Source: Clostridium brassicae (GTDB taxonomy: Bacteria; Bacillota; Clostridia; Clostridiales; Clostridiaceae). Taken from it: a stretch of DNA of 64,000 nt. The stretch spans positions 1 to 64,000 of the forward strand of contig NZ_JAPQFJ010000015.1 of NCBI RefSeq assembly GCF_026738875.1. Reading direction: 5' to 3'. The position numbers and the translations under genes were made by a program. The notes under the pieces are model-generated. The model was not told the DNA's origin, made no database searches, and saw nothing but the letters and a program-made list of their open reading frames with translations. Positions 16,262 through 23,685 of the stretch are shown here, piece after piece. How positions within the stretch are numbered: position 1 is the first letter of the stretch; each line of letters begins with the position of its first letter.

Positions 16262-16798
16262 TTAGCAATGTTTCTTCTGTAGCTGCCAATCATTTTTACT
16301 ATAAACATACTCAAATGACTTAAAAGTTTTATTAAGTGATTCTGAATAAAATGAACCTTCTTGTTCAAAAGTAAAACCACATTTTTCAATCAACCGTTTA
16401 GATGATTTGTTATTTTGAAAACAACAAGCATACACATATTCTATTTCATTAGAAAATAGATAATCCAGAATCTGACGAATTACTTCTGTCATTATTCCTT
16501 GATTCTGGTAGTTACGATTCAGTACAAAGCCTAATTCCTTTGTATCATCTCTTCCATTCTCAGAATCACTATTTACTTCTATATGACCAATCACTTTTCT
16601 GTTTTCTTTATTTTCTATTGCAAAAATGTTACTATTTTCAATATTTCTATGCAACACTTCTTTTGAAGCTAACAAATTACTATGATGCTTCCATCCAGCC
16701 AATTCTCCAACACCCTCCTGACTACAATACTCATATAAATCCTCTAAGTCTTTCTCTTCAAAACCGCGAAGAATTGTTCTGCTAGTTTCTAATCTCAT
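16262..16798 (-). CDS. GNAT-family N-acetyltransferase (RimJ/RimL-like)
   Basis: Protein of 178 residues that transfers an acetyl group from acetyl-CoA to an amine. GNAT landmarks: the N-terminal LETSRTILRGFEEKDLEDLY, the strand VIGHIEVNSD (about 69-78), the acetyl-CoA loop NRNYQNQGIMTEVI (about 95-108, replacing Q/RxxGxG/A) and the C-terminal NKSSKRLIEKCGFTFEQEG. Most like the ribosomal-protein or small-molecule acetylating RimJ/RimL group; the substrate is unknown. ATG 16798 is preferred (aagggag 11 bases upstream) over the GTG at 16807, which lies only 2 bases from the ribosome site. Confidence 0.85.
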   Translation of the reverse strand: MRLETSRTILRGFEEKDLEDLYEYCSQEGVGELAGWKHHSNLLASKEVLHRNIENSNIFAIENKENRKVIGHIEVNSDSENGRDDTKELGFVLNRNYQNQGIMTEVIRQILDYLFSNEIEYVYACCFQNNKSSKRLIEKCGFTFEQEGSFYSESLNKTFKSFEYVYSKNDWQLQKKHC

Positions 16799-16937
16799 AT
16801 GTATCACTACTCCCTTCTAAATTACTATTTATCTTTCAATCAATTATGGCATATTTTATTACTGTTACGACTTAATTACTTTCTTGATTATGTGATTTTT
16901 ATACCGTTATTTAAGAAAGTTGCCAAACAGTATAGTA

Positions 16938-17573
16938 TTAGTGTCTTTTTATTTTAGTTTTGGTCATTACATAATTTTCCCACATATATATAGCAATAAT
17001 ATAAAGATAAGAGAGTTCTCTTGGATAGTCAGATTTCTCCATTTGATATGTAATATTGAATTTTGATAAAAAATAGTTAGAACGTCTTAAATGCCAGGGA
17101 GAAGTTACTACCATTGCTGATGACCAATTTTTATCTTCCATTATCTTTATTGAATTTTGTATATTTTGATATGTATTTCTTGATTTATCCTCTTTAATCA
17201 AACAACTATTTGGAATACCTAATGATTCTGCCAAATTAGCCATAATATCTGCTTCAATATATTTATTATAGACTCCTCCACCCGAACATATAATGTTATT
17301 AGCGTATCCCTTATTAAATAATTCAACTGCTTTTATAACTCTTTCTCTCATTATCGGAGAAGGCTTCCCATCCTGTAATGCAGGAAAGCCTAAAATAATT
17401 ATCACATCAAATCTATCCCTTTTTAATTTTGTTGCAGGAGACTTATAAAGCAAAAGAGGATATAAGTTGATTAATACAAGGATTATAATAATAAAAGTAA
17501 AAACATTTATTGCCACATACTTTAATAAAATAATAAGAATATTAGCATCCATTTCCTTTTGTACTCCATTCAT
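16938..17573 (-). CDS. YdcF/SanA-like DUF218 membrane protein
   Basis: Protein of 211 residues with an N-terminal membrane segment (about 15-37) followed by a DUF218 domain. Visible motifs are VIIILGFPALQDGKPSP (about 53-69), RVIKAVELFNKGYANNIICSGGG (Gly-rich loop, about 77-99), EDKSRNTYQNI (about 127-137) and VVTSPWHLRRS (about 154-164). The domain is thought to act on envelope precursors or nucleotide-like ligands; the reaction is not established. The gene's 5' end abuts a fragment of an Rpn-type gene at 17577, so upstream DNA has been rearranged. Confidence 0.85.
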   Translation of the reverse strand: MNGVQKEMDANILIILLKYVAINVFTFIIIILVLINLYPLLLYKSPATKLKRDRFDVIIILGFPALQDGKPSPIMRERVIKAVELFNKGYANNIICSGGGVYNKYIEADIMANLAESLGIPNSCLIKEDKSRNTYQNIQNSIKIMEDKNWSSAMVVTSPWHLRRSNYFLSKFNITYQMEKSDYPRELSYLYIIAIYMWENYVMTKTKIKRH

Positions 17574-17576
17574 TGC

Positions 17577-17627
17577 TTATATTATATTTTCAATCTCTTC
17601 ATATGATAAACCAGTTGCTTTTAGTAC
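17577..17627 (-). pseudogene. Rpn-type nuclease C-terminal fragment, copy A
   Basis: Seventeen codons reading VLKATGLSYEEIENII and stop. They match the end of the relic at 18248 (VVKATGLSHEEIEKIKK). It is only the extreme C-terminus of a PD-(D/E)XK Rpn/transposase_31-type protein. It lies 4 bases from the start of the YdcF-like gene. Confidence 0.65.
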
Positions 17628-17660
17628 ACATTTTTAATAAACAGTATCTATTATATCTTA

Positions 17661-17921
17661 TTATTGAAGTTTTTCACCACAGTTTGAGCAATAGGTTAAC
17701 TCCTTAGACTTTACTCTTGGATCAAATACATGTCCACATACTGGATATTTGTATTGCCTTTCAAAATACACTCCTATCCCAAATATAATACTTGCTAAAA
17801 TATACTTTACTGAGCCTTTTAATAACGCCATAGGACCTGGAGAAAGAAGTATTAATAAAAAACCTATTCCTTTGTATTTTATTCCTTTTTCAAACTGTTC
17901 TTTTATCTTTTCACTATCCAT
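17661..17921 (-). CDS. Small membrane protein with C-terminal zinc ribbon
   Basis: Protein of 86 residues: a short helical N-terminus, two hydrophobic segments (about 18-33 and 37-52), then a zinc-ribbon-like tail YPVCGHVFDPR...YCSNCGEKL. The second knuckle CSNC is intact. The first is YPVC, where family members would have CPxC, so one zinc ligand appears lost, or His of CGH substitutes. Function unknown. It may tether a soluble partner to the membrane. Confidence 0.7.
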   Translation of the reverse strand: MDSEKIKEQFEKGIKYKGIGFLLILLSPGPMALLKGSVKYILASIIFGIGVYFERQYKYPVCGHVFDPRVKSKELTYCSNCGEKLQ

Positions 17922-18075
17922 ATATTCTAAACCCGCCTTATTTTATATAACTTCGTATTTTGAAAAAATCATCCTTAAATAAGCCATTCTTAAAATTCAT
18001 TATATACCTACACCCCTGTATTTTCAATGGATTACTGGATTTTTCACCAGGCGTTCATTGATTTTTAAAAAAATT

Positions 18076-18101
18076 ATTAAAGAGCTCGTAAGCTCTTTAA
18101 T
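18076..18101. terminator. Perfect 11-bp hairpin
   Basis: attaaagagct - cgta - agctctttaat. On the minus strand it is followed by aataatttttttaaaa, a good U-tract. It may end transcripts coming from the Rpn relic side. No gene directly uses it now. Confidence 0.6.
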
Positions 18102-18181
18102 ATCAATACTTAACAAGATTTTATATGAAATTCAGGTTGGTAAAATAGTTTATAAAAAAGAAGTTTAAAAAATATATAAAA

Positions 18182-18240
18182 AGAGCCTAAGTCGTTCTAA
18201 TATTATTTAATACAATATCGGAAACTAAGCTAAGGCTCCC
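18182..18240 (-). terminator. Terminator after the Rpn-type relic
   Basis: On the minus strand, gagccttag...cttaggctc forms an imperfect stem around a long AT-rich loop and is followed by tttttatatatttttt. It directly follows the stop codon at 18248. Confidence 0.55.
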
Positions 18241-18247
18241 TTTTATT

Positions 18248-18690
18248 TTAGTTCATATTTTTCTTTATTTTTTCAATCTCTTCATGTGATAAACCAGTTG
18301 CTTTTACCACTGTTAGCAAATCCATGCTCATTCTTAATAAATTTCTTGCAGTTTCTAATCTTCCCTCTAATTTTCCTTGTTTGTATCCCTTGTTGTATCC
18401 CTTCTTCTCTTCCCTCTTTAATTGCATCCTCTTTAATTTTATCCAAAGTTTTTTCCAAATTACTAACCATATCATCAACCTCCCCTTGATAGAATATTAC
18501 TTCCTGCCCTTCTATATTTAGCTTGTAAACTATATCTATATCTGATTCTTCTTCTTCAAAATCGCTTAATATATGCCTTATCTGCTAACACTAAATCATC
18601 CTCTTTTATTAGATTTACCCAATCTTTATTTATAAAACTTCTTATTAGTTCTAAAAAAGTTCCTTTATGGGAGTTAATGTTTAAAAATAA
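18248..18690 (-). pseudogene. Rpn family (PD-(D/E)XK, transposase_31-like) nuclease, degraded, copy B
   Basis: On the minus strand the frames give the N-terminal family block HKGTFLELIRSFINKDWVNL and IKEDDLVLADK. After a frameshift (near RF then TGA at about 18564) come further fragments and the C-terminal basic coiled region GYNKGYKQGKLEGRLETARN with ATGLSHEEIEKIKKN. A second shifted frame covers SNLEKTLDKIKEDAIKEGRE. The nuclease core between the blocks, about 150 residues in an intact protein, is deleted. These proteins promote recombination; this copy is dead. The C-terminus recurs at 17577-17627. Confidence 0.75.
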
Positions 18691-19004
18691 CACCATCTGA
18701 ATCTAAGTGCAGCAATCAATTTTTATTGCGATAAAAATTATAAAATAAGCTCCTTTATAGCATAACTTTGCTATACTCCACAAATCTTATGCTAAATGTA
18801 TCCTTGTTCCATATAAAACATCATATTTTGTCTAACTAATTAACAAATAAATATAATACAATGATTAGATTCTCAACTAAAATAATTTAGCTATACGGTG
18901 GTAAAACTAATCTATAACATCTTATGATAATATAGTAATAAAAAATATTATAAAAGGAAAAGTATAATGAACTTTAATATTTGTTCATTATACAAGGTGG
19001 CAAT
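18691..19004. other. Intergenic region upstream of the two-component system
   Basis: AT-rich. A small hairpin tatagcataactttgctata lies at about 18756-18775. The plus-strand promoter of the response-regulator gene should lie within 18880-18960 (cttatgataatatagtaat offers a -10-like gataat), but no convincing -35 was found. Confidence 0.4.
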
Positions 19005-19685
19005 GTGGAGAATTATAAAATACTTATAGTAGAAGATGAAAGGCAGATGTCAATGTTTATTGAAATGGAACTCACTCATGAAGGATATAAAGTTGATGTA
19101 GTATATGATGGAATAGAAGGTTTGAAAAATGCAGAAGCCAATGAGTATGATGTAATTCTTCTTGATGTTATGTTACCAGGCCTAAATGGAATTGAAGTAT
19201 GCAAAAAAATTAGGCAGTTTTCTTATGTGCCTATCATAATGCTAACCGCTAAAAGTAATATATCTGATAAAGTTTTAGGACTTGATGCTGGAGCTAATGA
19301 TTATTTACCAAAACCATTTGCAATAGAAGAATTATTGGCAAGAATACGGGTACACACACGAGAAAAAGGATTAAAAAATATGCTTGATGAAATAAAAGTA
19401 AAGGATATTGTTATGAATAATAAAACACATCAGGTATGGAGATCTGGCAAAGAAATTGAACTTACAAAAAAAGAATATGATCTTTTAGAAACGTTACTAG
19501 TAAATAAAAATGTTGTACTTACAAGAGATCAGTTGATTAAAAGTGTATGGGGGCATGATTATTCAGGTTATAATAATGTAGTAGATGTATTTATAAGATA
19601 CTTACGTAGTAAGATTGATGATGGCTTTGAAAATAAATTGATAACTACAATAAGGGGTGTAGGTTATGTTATTAAAGCCGATTAA
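19005..19685 (+). CDS. OmpR/PhoB-family response regulator
   Basis: DNA-binding response regulator of 226 residues. The receiver domain covers about 1-120: acidic pocket VEDE (about 9-12), phosphoacceptor Asp54 in ILLDVMLPG, Thr81 and Lys103 in LPKPFA. The winged-helix output domain covers about 130-226, ending TTIRGVGYVIKAD. The GTG at 19005 is taken as start because acaaggtggcaat supplies the ribosome site; a longer TTG frame at 18981 has none. It overlaps the kinase gene by 20 bases, a typical pair. The phased TTTAAT repeats before the DedA gene are the most likely target. Confidence 0.93.
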   Translation: MENYKILIVEDERQMSMFIEMELTHEGYKVDVVYDGIEGLKNAEANEYDVILLDVMLPGLNGIEVCKKIRQFSYVPIIMLTAKSNISDKVLGLDAGANDYLPKPFAIEELLARIRVHTREKGLKNMLDEIKVKDIVMNNKTHQVWRSGKEIELTKKEYDLLETLLVNKNVVLTRDQLIKSVWGHDYSGYNNVVDVFIRYLRSKIDDGFENKLITTIRGVGYVIKAD

Positions 19686-21078
19686 TTATTTTTTTAACAT
19701 TATCAAAAGTAGGAAAATCTCTATAAAACTTACAATAGTATACGCCTTCATGTTTTCTTTAGTATTACTTATATTAAACGCCTCAATTTTATATGGAATA
19801 AAATATTACTTTTACAATCAAGCAAGTAAACAAATAGATGATGTTAAAACAATTATATTAAATAGGGTTTCAAATGAGCATATAGATTTATCTGATAAAG
19901 AACTTATTTCTGATATTCCATACAAGAAAAATGTATCCATAATAATATTTCAAAAAGACGGAAAAATACTAAATATATCAAATAAATCTAATTATAATAT
20001 TGAGATAAAAGAGCCTTATGATAGAATAAAACACTTAGAAAAAGATGAAAAACATTTAGTTTTTAAAAATGTAAAATTTGAAAGTAAAAGCTATAGTACT
20101 ACATATCTTCAAATAGTAAAAGATATGTACAATGAATATTATTTTTTGAAAATATTATTTGTGGTTATGGCTATAGCTGATTCTGTTGGAATTATTGCTT
20201 CAATTATAGTAGGATATTTAGTAAGTAAGAGAATGTTACAACCCATTGATTATATAACAAAAACTGCTGAAAACATAAGCATCAATAATTTAAAAGGACG
20301 AATAAATGTAAATGGTCCTGATGATGAACTTAAAAGGCTTGGAAGTACATTTAATAATATGATAGATAGGCTTCAAGAATCTTTTAACAGACAAACTCAG
20401 TTTGTATCAGATGCATCCCATGAACTCAGGACTCCTATCGCAGTTATTCAAGGATACGCTAATTTATTGGATAGATGGGGAAAAAACGATAAAGAAGCTT
20501 TGGGGAAATCAATTTATGCAATTAAATTAGAGGCTGATAATATGGCTAATTTAGTTGAAAAATTATTGTTTATTGCAAAAGGTACTAGTAGTACGCAGTT
20601 AATGAAAAAAAAAGAGTTTTATCTTAATGAACTTATTGATGACGTAGTAAAAGAAAGCAAGTTAATAGCACCTAATCATATAATATCAAATAGTAAAAAT
20701 GCTACCATAAGTATAGTAGCCGATTATAAAATGTTAAAGCAAATGTTACGGATATTTATTGAAAATAGTGTTAAATTTGCACCAGAACAGAGCGTAATAG
20801 ATATAAGATCAGAAGTTCAAGAAAATAAAGTAAAACTAACTGTTAGTGATATGGGAATTGGCATACCCCAAAATGAAATTGAGAAAATATTTGATAGATT
20901 TTATATTGTTGATAAATCTAGATCTAAAGAAAAAGGCGGAACAGGGCTTGGATTATCTATAGCAAAGTGGATTGTTGATATGCATTATGGAACTATAGAG
21001 GTTGAAAGTGAAGAAGATAAGTATACAAAAATAATAGTATTATTAAATTTAGATAAAGAAAAAAATTATAAGTTATAA
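19666..21078 (+). CDS. Membrane sensor histidine kinase
   Basis: Kinase of 470 residues. Membrane segment 1 (about 21-45), an extracytoplasmic sensor of about 115 residues, membrane segment 2 (about 162-186), HAMP (about 187-240), HisKA with His252 in SHELRTP, and an HATPase domain with the N-box Asn367 (IFIENSVKFAP), G1 DMGIGIP, F-box FDRFY and G2 GTGLGLS. The sensor is Lys/Glu-rich without a named fold. The start overlaps the regulator gene; taaggggtgtagg serves as ribosome site. It is followed immediately by a terminator, so it forms a two-gene unit that probably senses envelope stress or a surface-active compound and controls the downstream DedA/PAP2 genes. The signal is not known. Confidence 0.93.
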   Translation: MLLKPINYFFNIIKSRKISIKLTIVYAFMFSLVLLILNASILYGIKYYFYNQASKQIDDVKTIILNRVSNEHIDLSDKELISDIPYKKNVSIIIFQKDGKILNISNKSNYNIEIKEPYDRIKHLEKDEKHLVFKNVKFESKSYSTTYLQIVKDMYNEYYFLKILFVVMAIADSVGIIASIIVGYLVSKRMLQPIDYITKTAENISINNLKGRINVNGPDDELKRLGSTFNNMIDRLQESFNRQTQFVSDASHELRTPIAVIQGYANLLDRWGKNDKEALGKSIYAIKLEADNMANLVEKLLFIAKGTSSTQLMKKKEFYLNELIDDVVKESKLIAPNHIISNSKNATISIVADYKMLKQMLRIFIENSVKFAPEQSVIDIRSEVQENKVKLTVSDMGIGIPQNEIEKIFDRFYIVDKSRSKEKGGTGLGLSIAKWIVDMHYGTIEVESEEDKYTKIIVLLNLDKEKNYKL

Positions 21079-21106
21079 GATGAAGAAAAGTTTTCCTTCA
21101 TCTTAT
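21074..21106 (+). terminator. Terminator of the two-component operon
   Basis: ataagatgaag and cttcatcttat form an 11-bp perfect stem, extended inside by aaaa/tttt and followed by tattatttt. It overlaps the last bases of the kinase gene. It separates the two-component unit from the DedA/PAP2 unit. Confidence 0.8.
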
Positions 21107-21148
21107 TATTTTGGGTATATTTACTTAAATTCGAAAATATAGAGCAAA

Positions 21149-21204
21149 TTTTTAATATAACCTAAGAGTTTTTTAATATAATTTTAATCTTAAATATTTA
21201 TAAT
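21149..21204 (+). promoter_or_regulatory. Phased TTTAAT repeats and -10 box before the DedA/PAP2 operon
   Basis: TTTAAT occurs at 21151, 21172 and 21183, and a partial copy ctaaga at 21162. The spacings of 11, 10 and 11 bases put all on one helical face. The 12-base unit tttttaatataa occurs at 21149 and 21170. A consensus TATAAT lies at 21199-21204, but the -35 region is poor and is covered by the repeats. This is the layout of a promoter activated by an OmpR/PhoB-family regulator bound as tandem dimers (compare PmrA/VanR-type boxes). The natural candidate is the response regulator encoded just upstream. Confidence 0.6.
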
Positions 21205-21260
21205 ACATAACATACTGAATTAAAAATTTATAAAATTTTTTAATAATGAAGGGAGAAAAT

Positions 21261-21935
21261 ATGAGTATTATAGAAACTTTTATTAATATAATATTACATC
21301 TTGATAAGTATTTGAATGTAGTGATACAAAATTATGGGATATGGACATATGCTCTTATATTTCTAATTATATTTTGCGAAACTGGATTAATTGTTACTCC
21401 ATTTTTACCAGGAGACTCTATTCTATTTGCTACAGGAGCACTTGCTTCAATTGGTTCTCTTAATGTTATTATTTTATTTATTATCTTTTTTACCGGTGCA
21501 GTAGTTGGAGATACTGTAAATTATCATGTAGGAAAAAAGATAGGAAATAGAATTTTAGACAAAGAGGATGTGAAATATATAAATAAACAATACCTTAATA
21601 AAGCACATGAATTTTATCAAAAGCATGGCGCTATGACTATAGTATTGGGAAGATTTATACCTATAATAAGAACCTTTGTACCATTTGTTGCTGGAATAGG
21701 TGAAATGAATTATACAAAATTTATTTCTTATAATATTTTAGGCGGACTCTTATGGGTTACATTAATGTTAGGTGGGGGGTATTTCTTTGGAGAATTACCT
21801 TTTATAAAAGAGCATTTTTCCTATATAGTAATTGCTATTATAATAATATCTATTATTCCAGCAATAGTTACATTTATAAAAGGAAAAAGAAACGGAGGCA
21901 ATACCAAAGATGATGTCATTAATACAAAATATTGA
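21261..21935 (+). CDS. DedA-family membrane protein (UptA-like lipid-carrier flippase candidate)
   Basis: Protein of 224 residues with the DedA/SNARE-associated fold: re-entrant helices and transmembrane segments. Conserved blocks are FCETGLIVTPFLPGDSILF (about 40-58, acidic Glu plus PGD loop) and GRFIPIIRTFVPFVAG (about 131-146, Arg pair). DedA proteins such as UptA return undecaprenyl phosphate across the membrane. The start ATG at 21261 has aagggag before it; the frame extends 5 codons upstream without a site. It is first gene of the cluster and overlaps the PAP2 gene by 26 bases. The PAP2 phosphatases beside it would supply the C55-P that it moves. Confidence 0.9.
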   Translation: MSIIETFINIILHLDKYLNVVIQNYGIWTYALIFLIIFCETGLIVTPFLPGDSILFATGALASIGSLNVIILFIIFFTGAVVGDTVNYHVGKKIGNRILDKEDVKYINKQYLNKAHEFYQKHGAMTIVLGRFIPIIRTFVPFVAGIGEMNYTKFISYNILGGLLWVTLMLGGGYFFGELPFIKEHFSYIVIAIIIISIIPAIVTFIKGKRNGGNTKDDVINTKY

Positions 21936-22458
21936 TAATTTCATATTATTGTATATTAGTAACAATATGCATGGACATATACTAGATAGAGCTATGGTTA
22001 TTATAACTTCTTTAGGCGACAAGGGATTAATATGGATTATAATTTCAGGATTACTAATTATAAAGAAAAAATACAGAAAGATAGGACTTATGGCTTTGAC
22101 AGCTCTAGTATTAAGCACAATTTTAGGAGAAGGACTTTTAAAACATTTGGTTCAACGTGTAAGACCATCAGCAGATATACCAGCAGCTAATCTTTTAATT
22201 CCAAAACCTTTATCATATTCATTTCCATCAGGACATTGTACCTCTTCATTTGCAGTTACAGGAATATTATCTAAATATTTTAAGAATTATGCACTTGAAT
22301 TTTTTAGTTTATCATCTTTGATAGCTTTTTCAAGATTATACTTATATGTACATTATCCTACTGATGTTTTAGCTGGTATAATCTTGGGATTAATATGTAG
22401 TAAAATGATAATTTATGCATTTAAAACTTCACAGTCTCTATGGAAACAAAGGAGGTAG
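21910..22458 (+). CDS. PAP2-family phosphatase, first tandem copy
   Basis: Membrane phosphatase of 182 residues. All three catalytic motifs are intact: KHLVQRVRP (about 76-84), SFPSGH (about 103-108) and SRLYLYVHYPTD (about 143-154). It removes a phosphate from a lipid such as undecaprenyl diphosphate or phosphatidyl-glycerophosphate. The ribosome site ggaggc lies about 11 bases upstream, inside the DedA gene. It is closely similar to the next gene, indicating tandem duplication. Confidence 0.92.
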   Translation: MMSLIQNIDNFILLYISNNMHGHILDRAMVIITSLGDKGLIWIIISGLLIIKKKYRKIGLMALTALVLSTILGEGLLKHLVQRVRPSADIPAANLLIPKPLSYSFPSGHCTSSFAVTGILSKYFKNYALEFFSLSSLIAFSRLYLYVHYPTDVLAGIILGLICSKMIIYAFKTSQSLWKQRR

Positions 22459-22462
22459 CCAT

Positions 22463-23038
22463 ATGTATTTAGATTTTAGAGTAAAAATAAATATGTTGGA
22501 TAATTATATCTTACTTATTATTAAAAAATATATAAAAAATAAATATTTAGATATATTAATGCCTATAATAACAATCATGGGAAATTTGGGACTTATTTGG
22601 ATTATTATAGCTTTTGGTTTATTCTTCAATAAGCCTTATAAAGTAATTGGCGAAATAATTTTAATAACATTAGTTATAAGTACAATTATCGGTGAAGGAA
22701 TAGTAAAGCATTTAGTTAGACGTATAAGACCATGCAACGATATAAGTGACATTAATCTTTTGATTACAAAACCTATGTCCTACTCATTCCCATCAGGACA
22801 TACATTATCTTCTTTTGCTATTGCAGAAGTTCTATCAGTATCTTTTAATAAATATAGCTTAATTTTTATAGGTATGGCATCGTTAATAGCTTTATCAAGA
22901 TTATACTTGTATGTTCATTATCCAACTGATATTATAGGTGGAATTGTATTGGGACTGTTATGTTCAAAATTGGTCTTTACACTTTTACAAAAAGGATATT
23001 TTGAAAGTTTTATAGCAGTATACAAAAACATACATTAG
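22463..23038 (+). CDS. PAP2-family phosphatase, second tandem copy
   Basis: Protein of 191 residues with intact motifs KHLVRRIRP, SFPSGH and SRLYLYVHYPTD, identical in spacing to the previous gene. Shared blocks (IIGEGIVKHL / ILGEGLLKHL, ASLIALSRLYLYVHYPTD) show a recent duplication. The ATG at 22463 follows aaaggagg by 5 bases; an upstream in-frame start at 22415 would overlap the previous gene without a ribosome site. The C-terminus (FESFIAVYKNIH) differs. It may have a different lipid preference from its neighbour. Confidence 0.92.
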   Translation: MYLDFRVKINMLDNYILLIIKKYIKNKYLDILMPIITIMGNLGLIWIIIAFGLFFNKPYKVIGEIILITLVISTIIGEGIVKHLVRRIRPCNDISDINLLITKPMSYSFPSGHTLSSFAIAEVLSVSFNKYSLIFIGMASLIALSRLYLYVHYPTDIIGGIVLGLLCSKLVFTLLQKGYFESFIAVYKNIH

Positions 23039-23054
23039 AAAGGATATTTTAGAT

Positions 23055-23645
23055 ATGAATATAGAAATTTTTAGATTAATAAATAATTTAGCAAATAAAA
23101 ATATAATTTTAGATAAAGTAATGATCTTTTTCTCAAAAGATGTACCCTATATATTTATGGCAGTTATTGCAATAATATTTATACTAGGTGTTATTAAAAA
23201 GGATGAAAAATATAGAAAAGTGTATGTAAATACTTTTGTTATGACAGTAATCAATTTAATACTAAGCTTTATAATTGGAAGTATATGCTATATAGAAAGG
23301 CCTTTTGTTCATAATAAGGTTAATTTGCTTATTCCACATATTAAAGATGCTTCTTTTCCAAGCGACCATGCTATAGGAACAATGAGTATAGCTTTAGGCT
23401 TAGGAAAATACAATAAAATACTTGGAATAACAATGACAATACTATCACTAATTGTGGGTTTTTCCAGAGTGTATGTTGGTAACCATTATCCTACAGATGT
23501 TATTGGTGCATATATTATAGTGCTTATTACAAATTATCTATATAGTTTAGTCTTAAAAAATAAAATTGAAGAACTTTATCCCCAAATTGAAAATTTGATA
23601 ATTAATAAATTAAAATTTAATAAAAATGAAAAATTAGTAAAATAA
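23055..23645 (+). CDS. BcrC-like undecaprenyl-diphosphate phosphatase (PAP2)
   Basis: Protein of 196 residues of the BcrC/YbjG branch. The catalytic motifs are IERPF, FPSDH (Asp instead of Gly, a BcrC hallmark, about 98-102) and SRVYVGNHYPTD (about 138-149). BcrC converts C55-PP to C55-P outside the membrane and protects against bacitracin. A gap of 16 bases separates it from the previous gene, with aaaggata as ribosome site. Its presence with DedA supports a lipid-carrier recycling role for the whole cluster. Confidence 0.9.
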   Translation: MNIEIFRLINNLANKNIILDKVMIFFSKDVPYIFMAVIAIIFILGVIKKDEKYRKVYVNTFVMTVINLILSFIIGSICYIERPFVHNKVNLLIPHIKDASFPSDHAIGTMSIALGLGKYNKILGITMTILSLIVGFSRVYVGNHYPTDVIGAYIIVLITNYLYSLVLKNKIEELYPQIENLIINKLKFNKNEKLVK

Positions 23646-23685
23646 TTTTTTTCATATGTTGATAAAATATTGGAGGGATTTATGA

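Larger units (their letters stand above)
17922..18247. other. Intergenic region between zinc-ribbon gene and Rpn relic
   Basis: Contains two hairpins. A perfect stem attaaagagct / agctctttaat lies at 18076-18101, and the Rpn relic terminator at 18182-18240. The 15-mer atgaaattcaggttg near 18127 recurs near 4738. Otherwise no gene-like feature. Confidence 0.5.
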
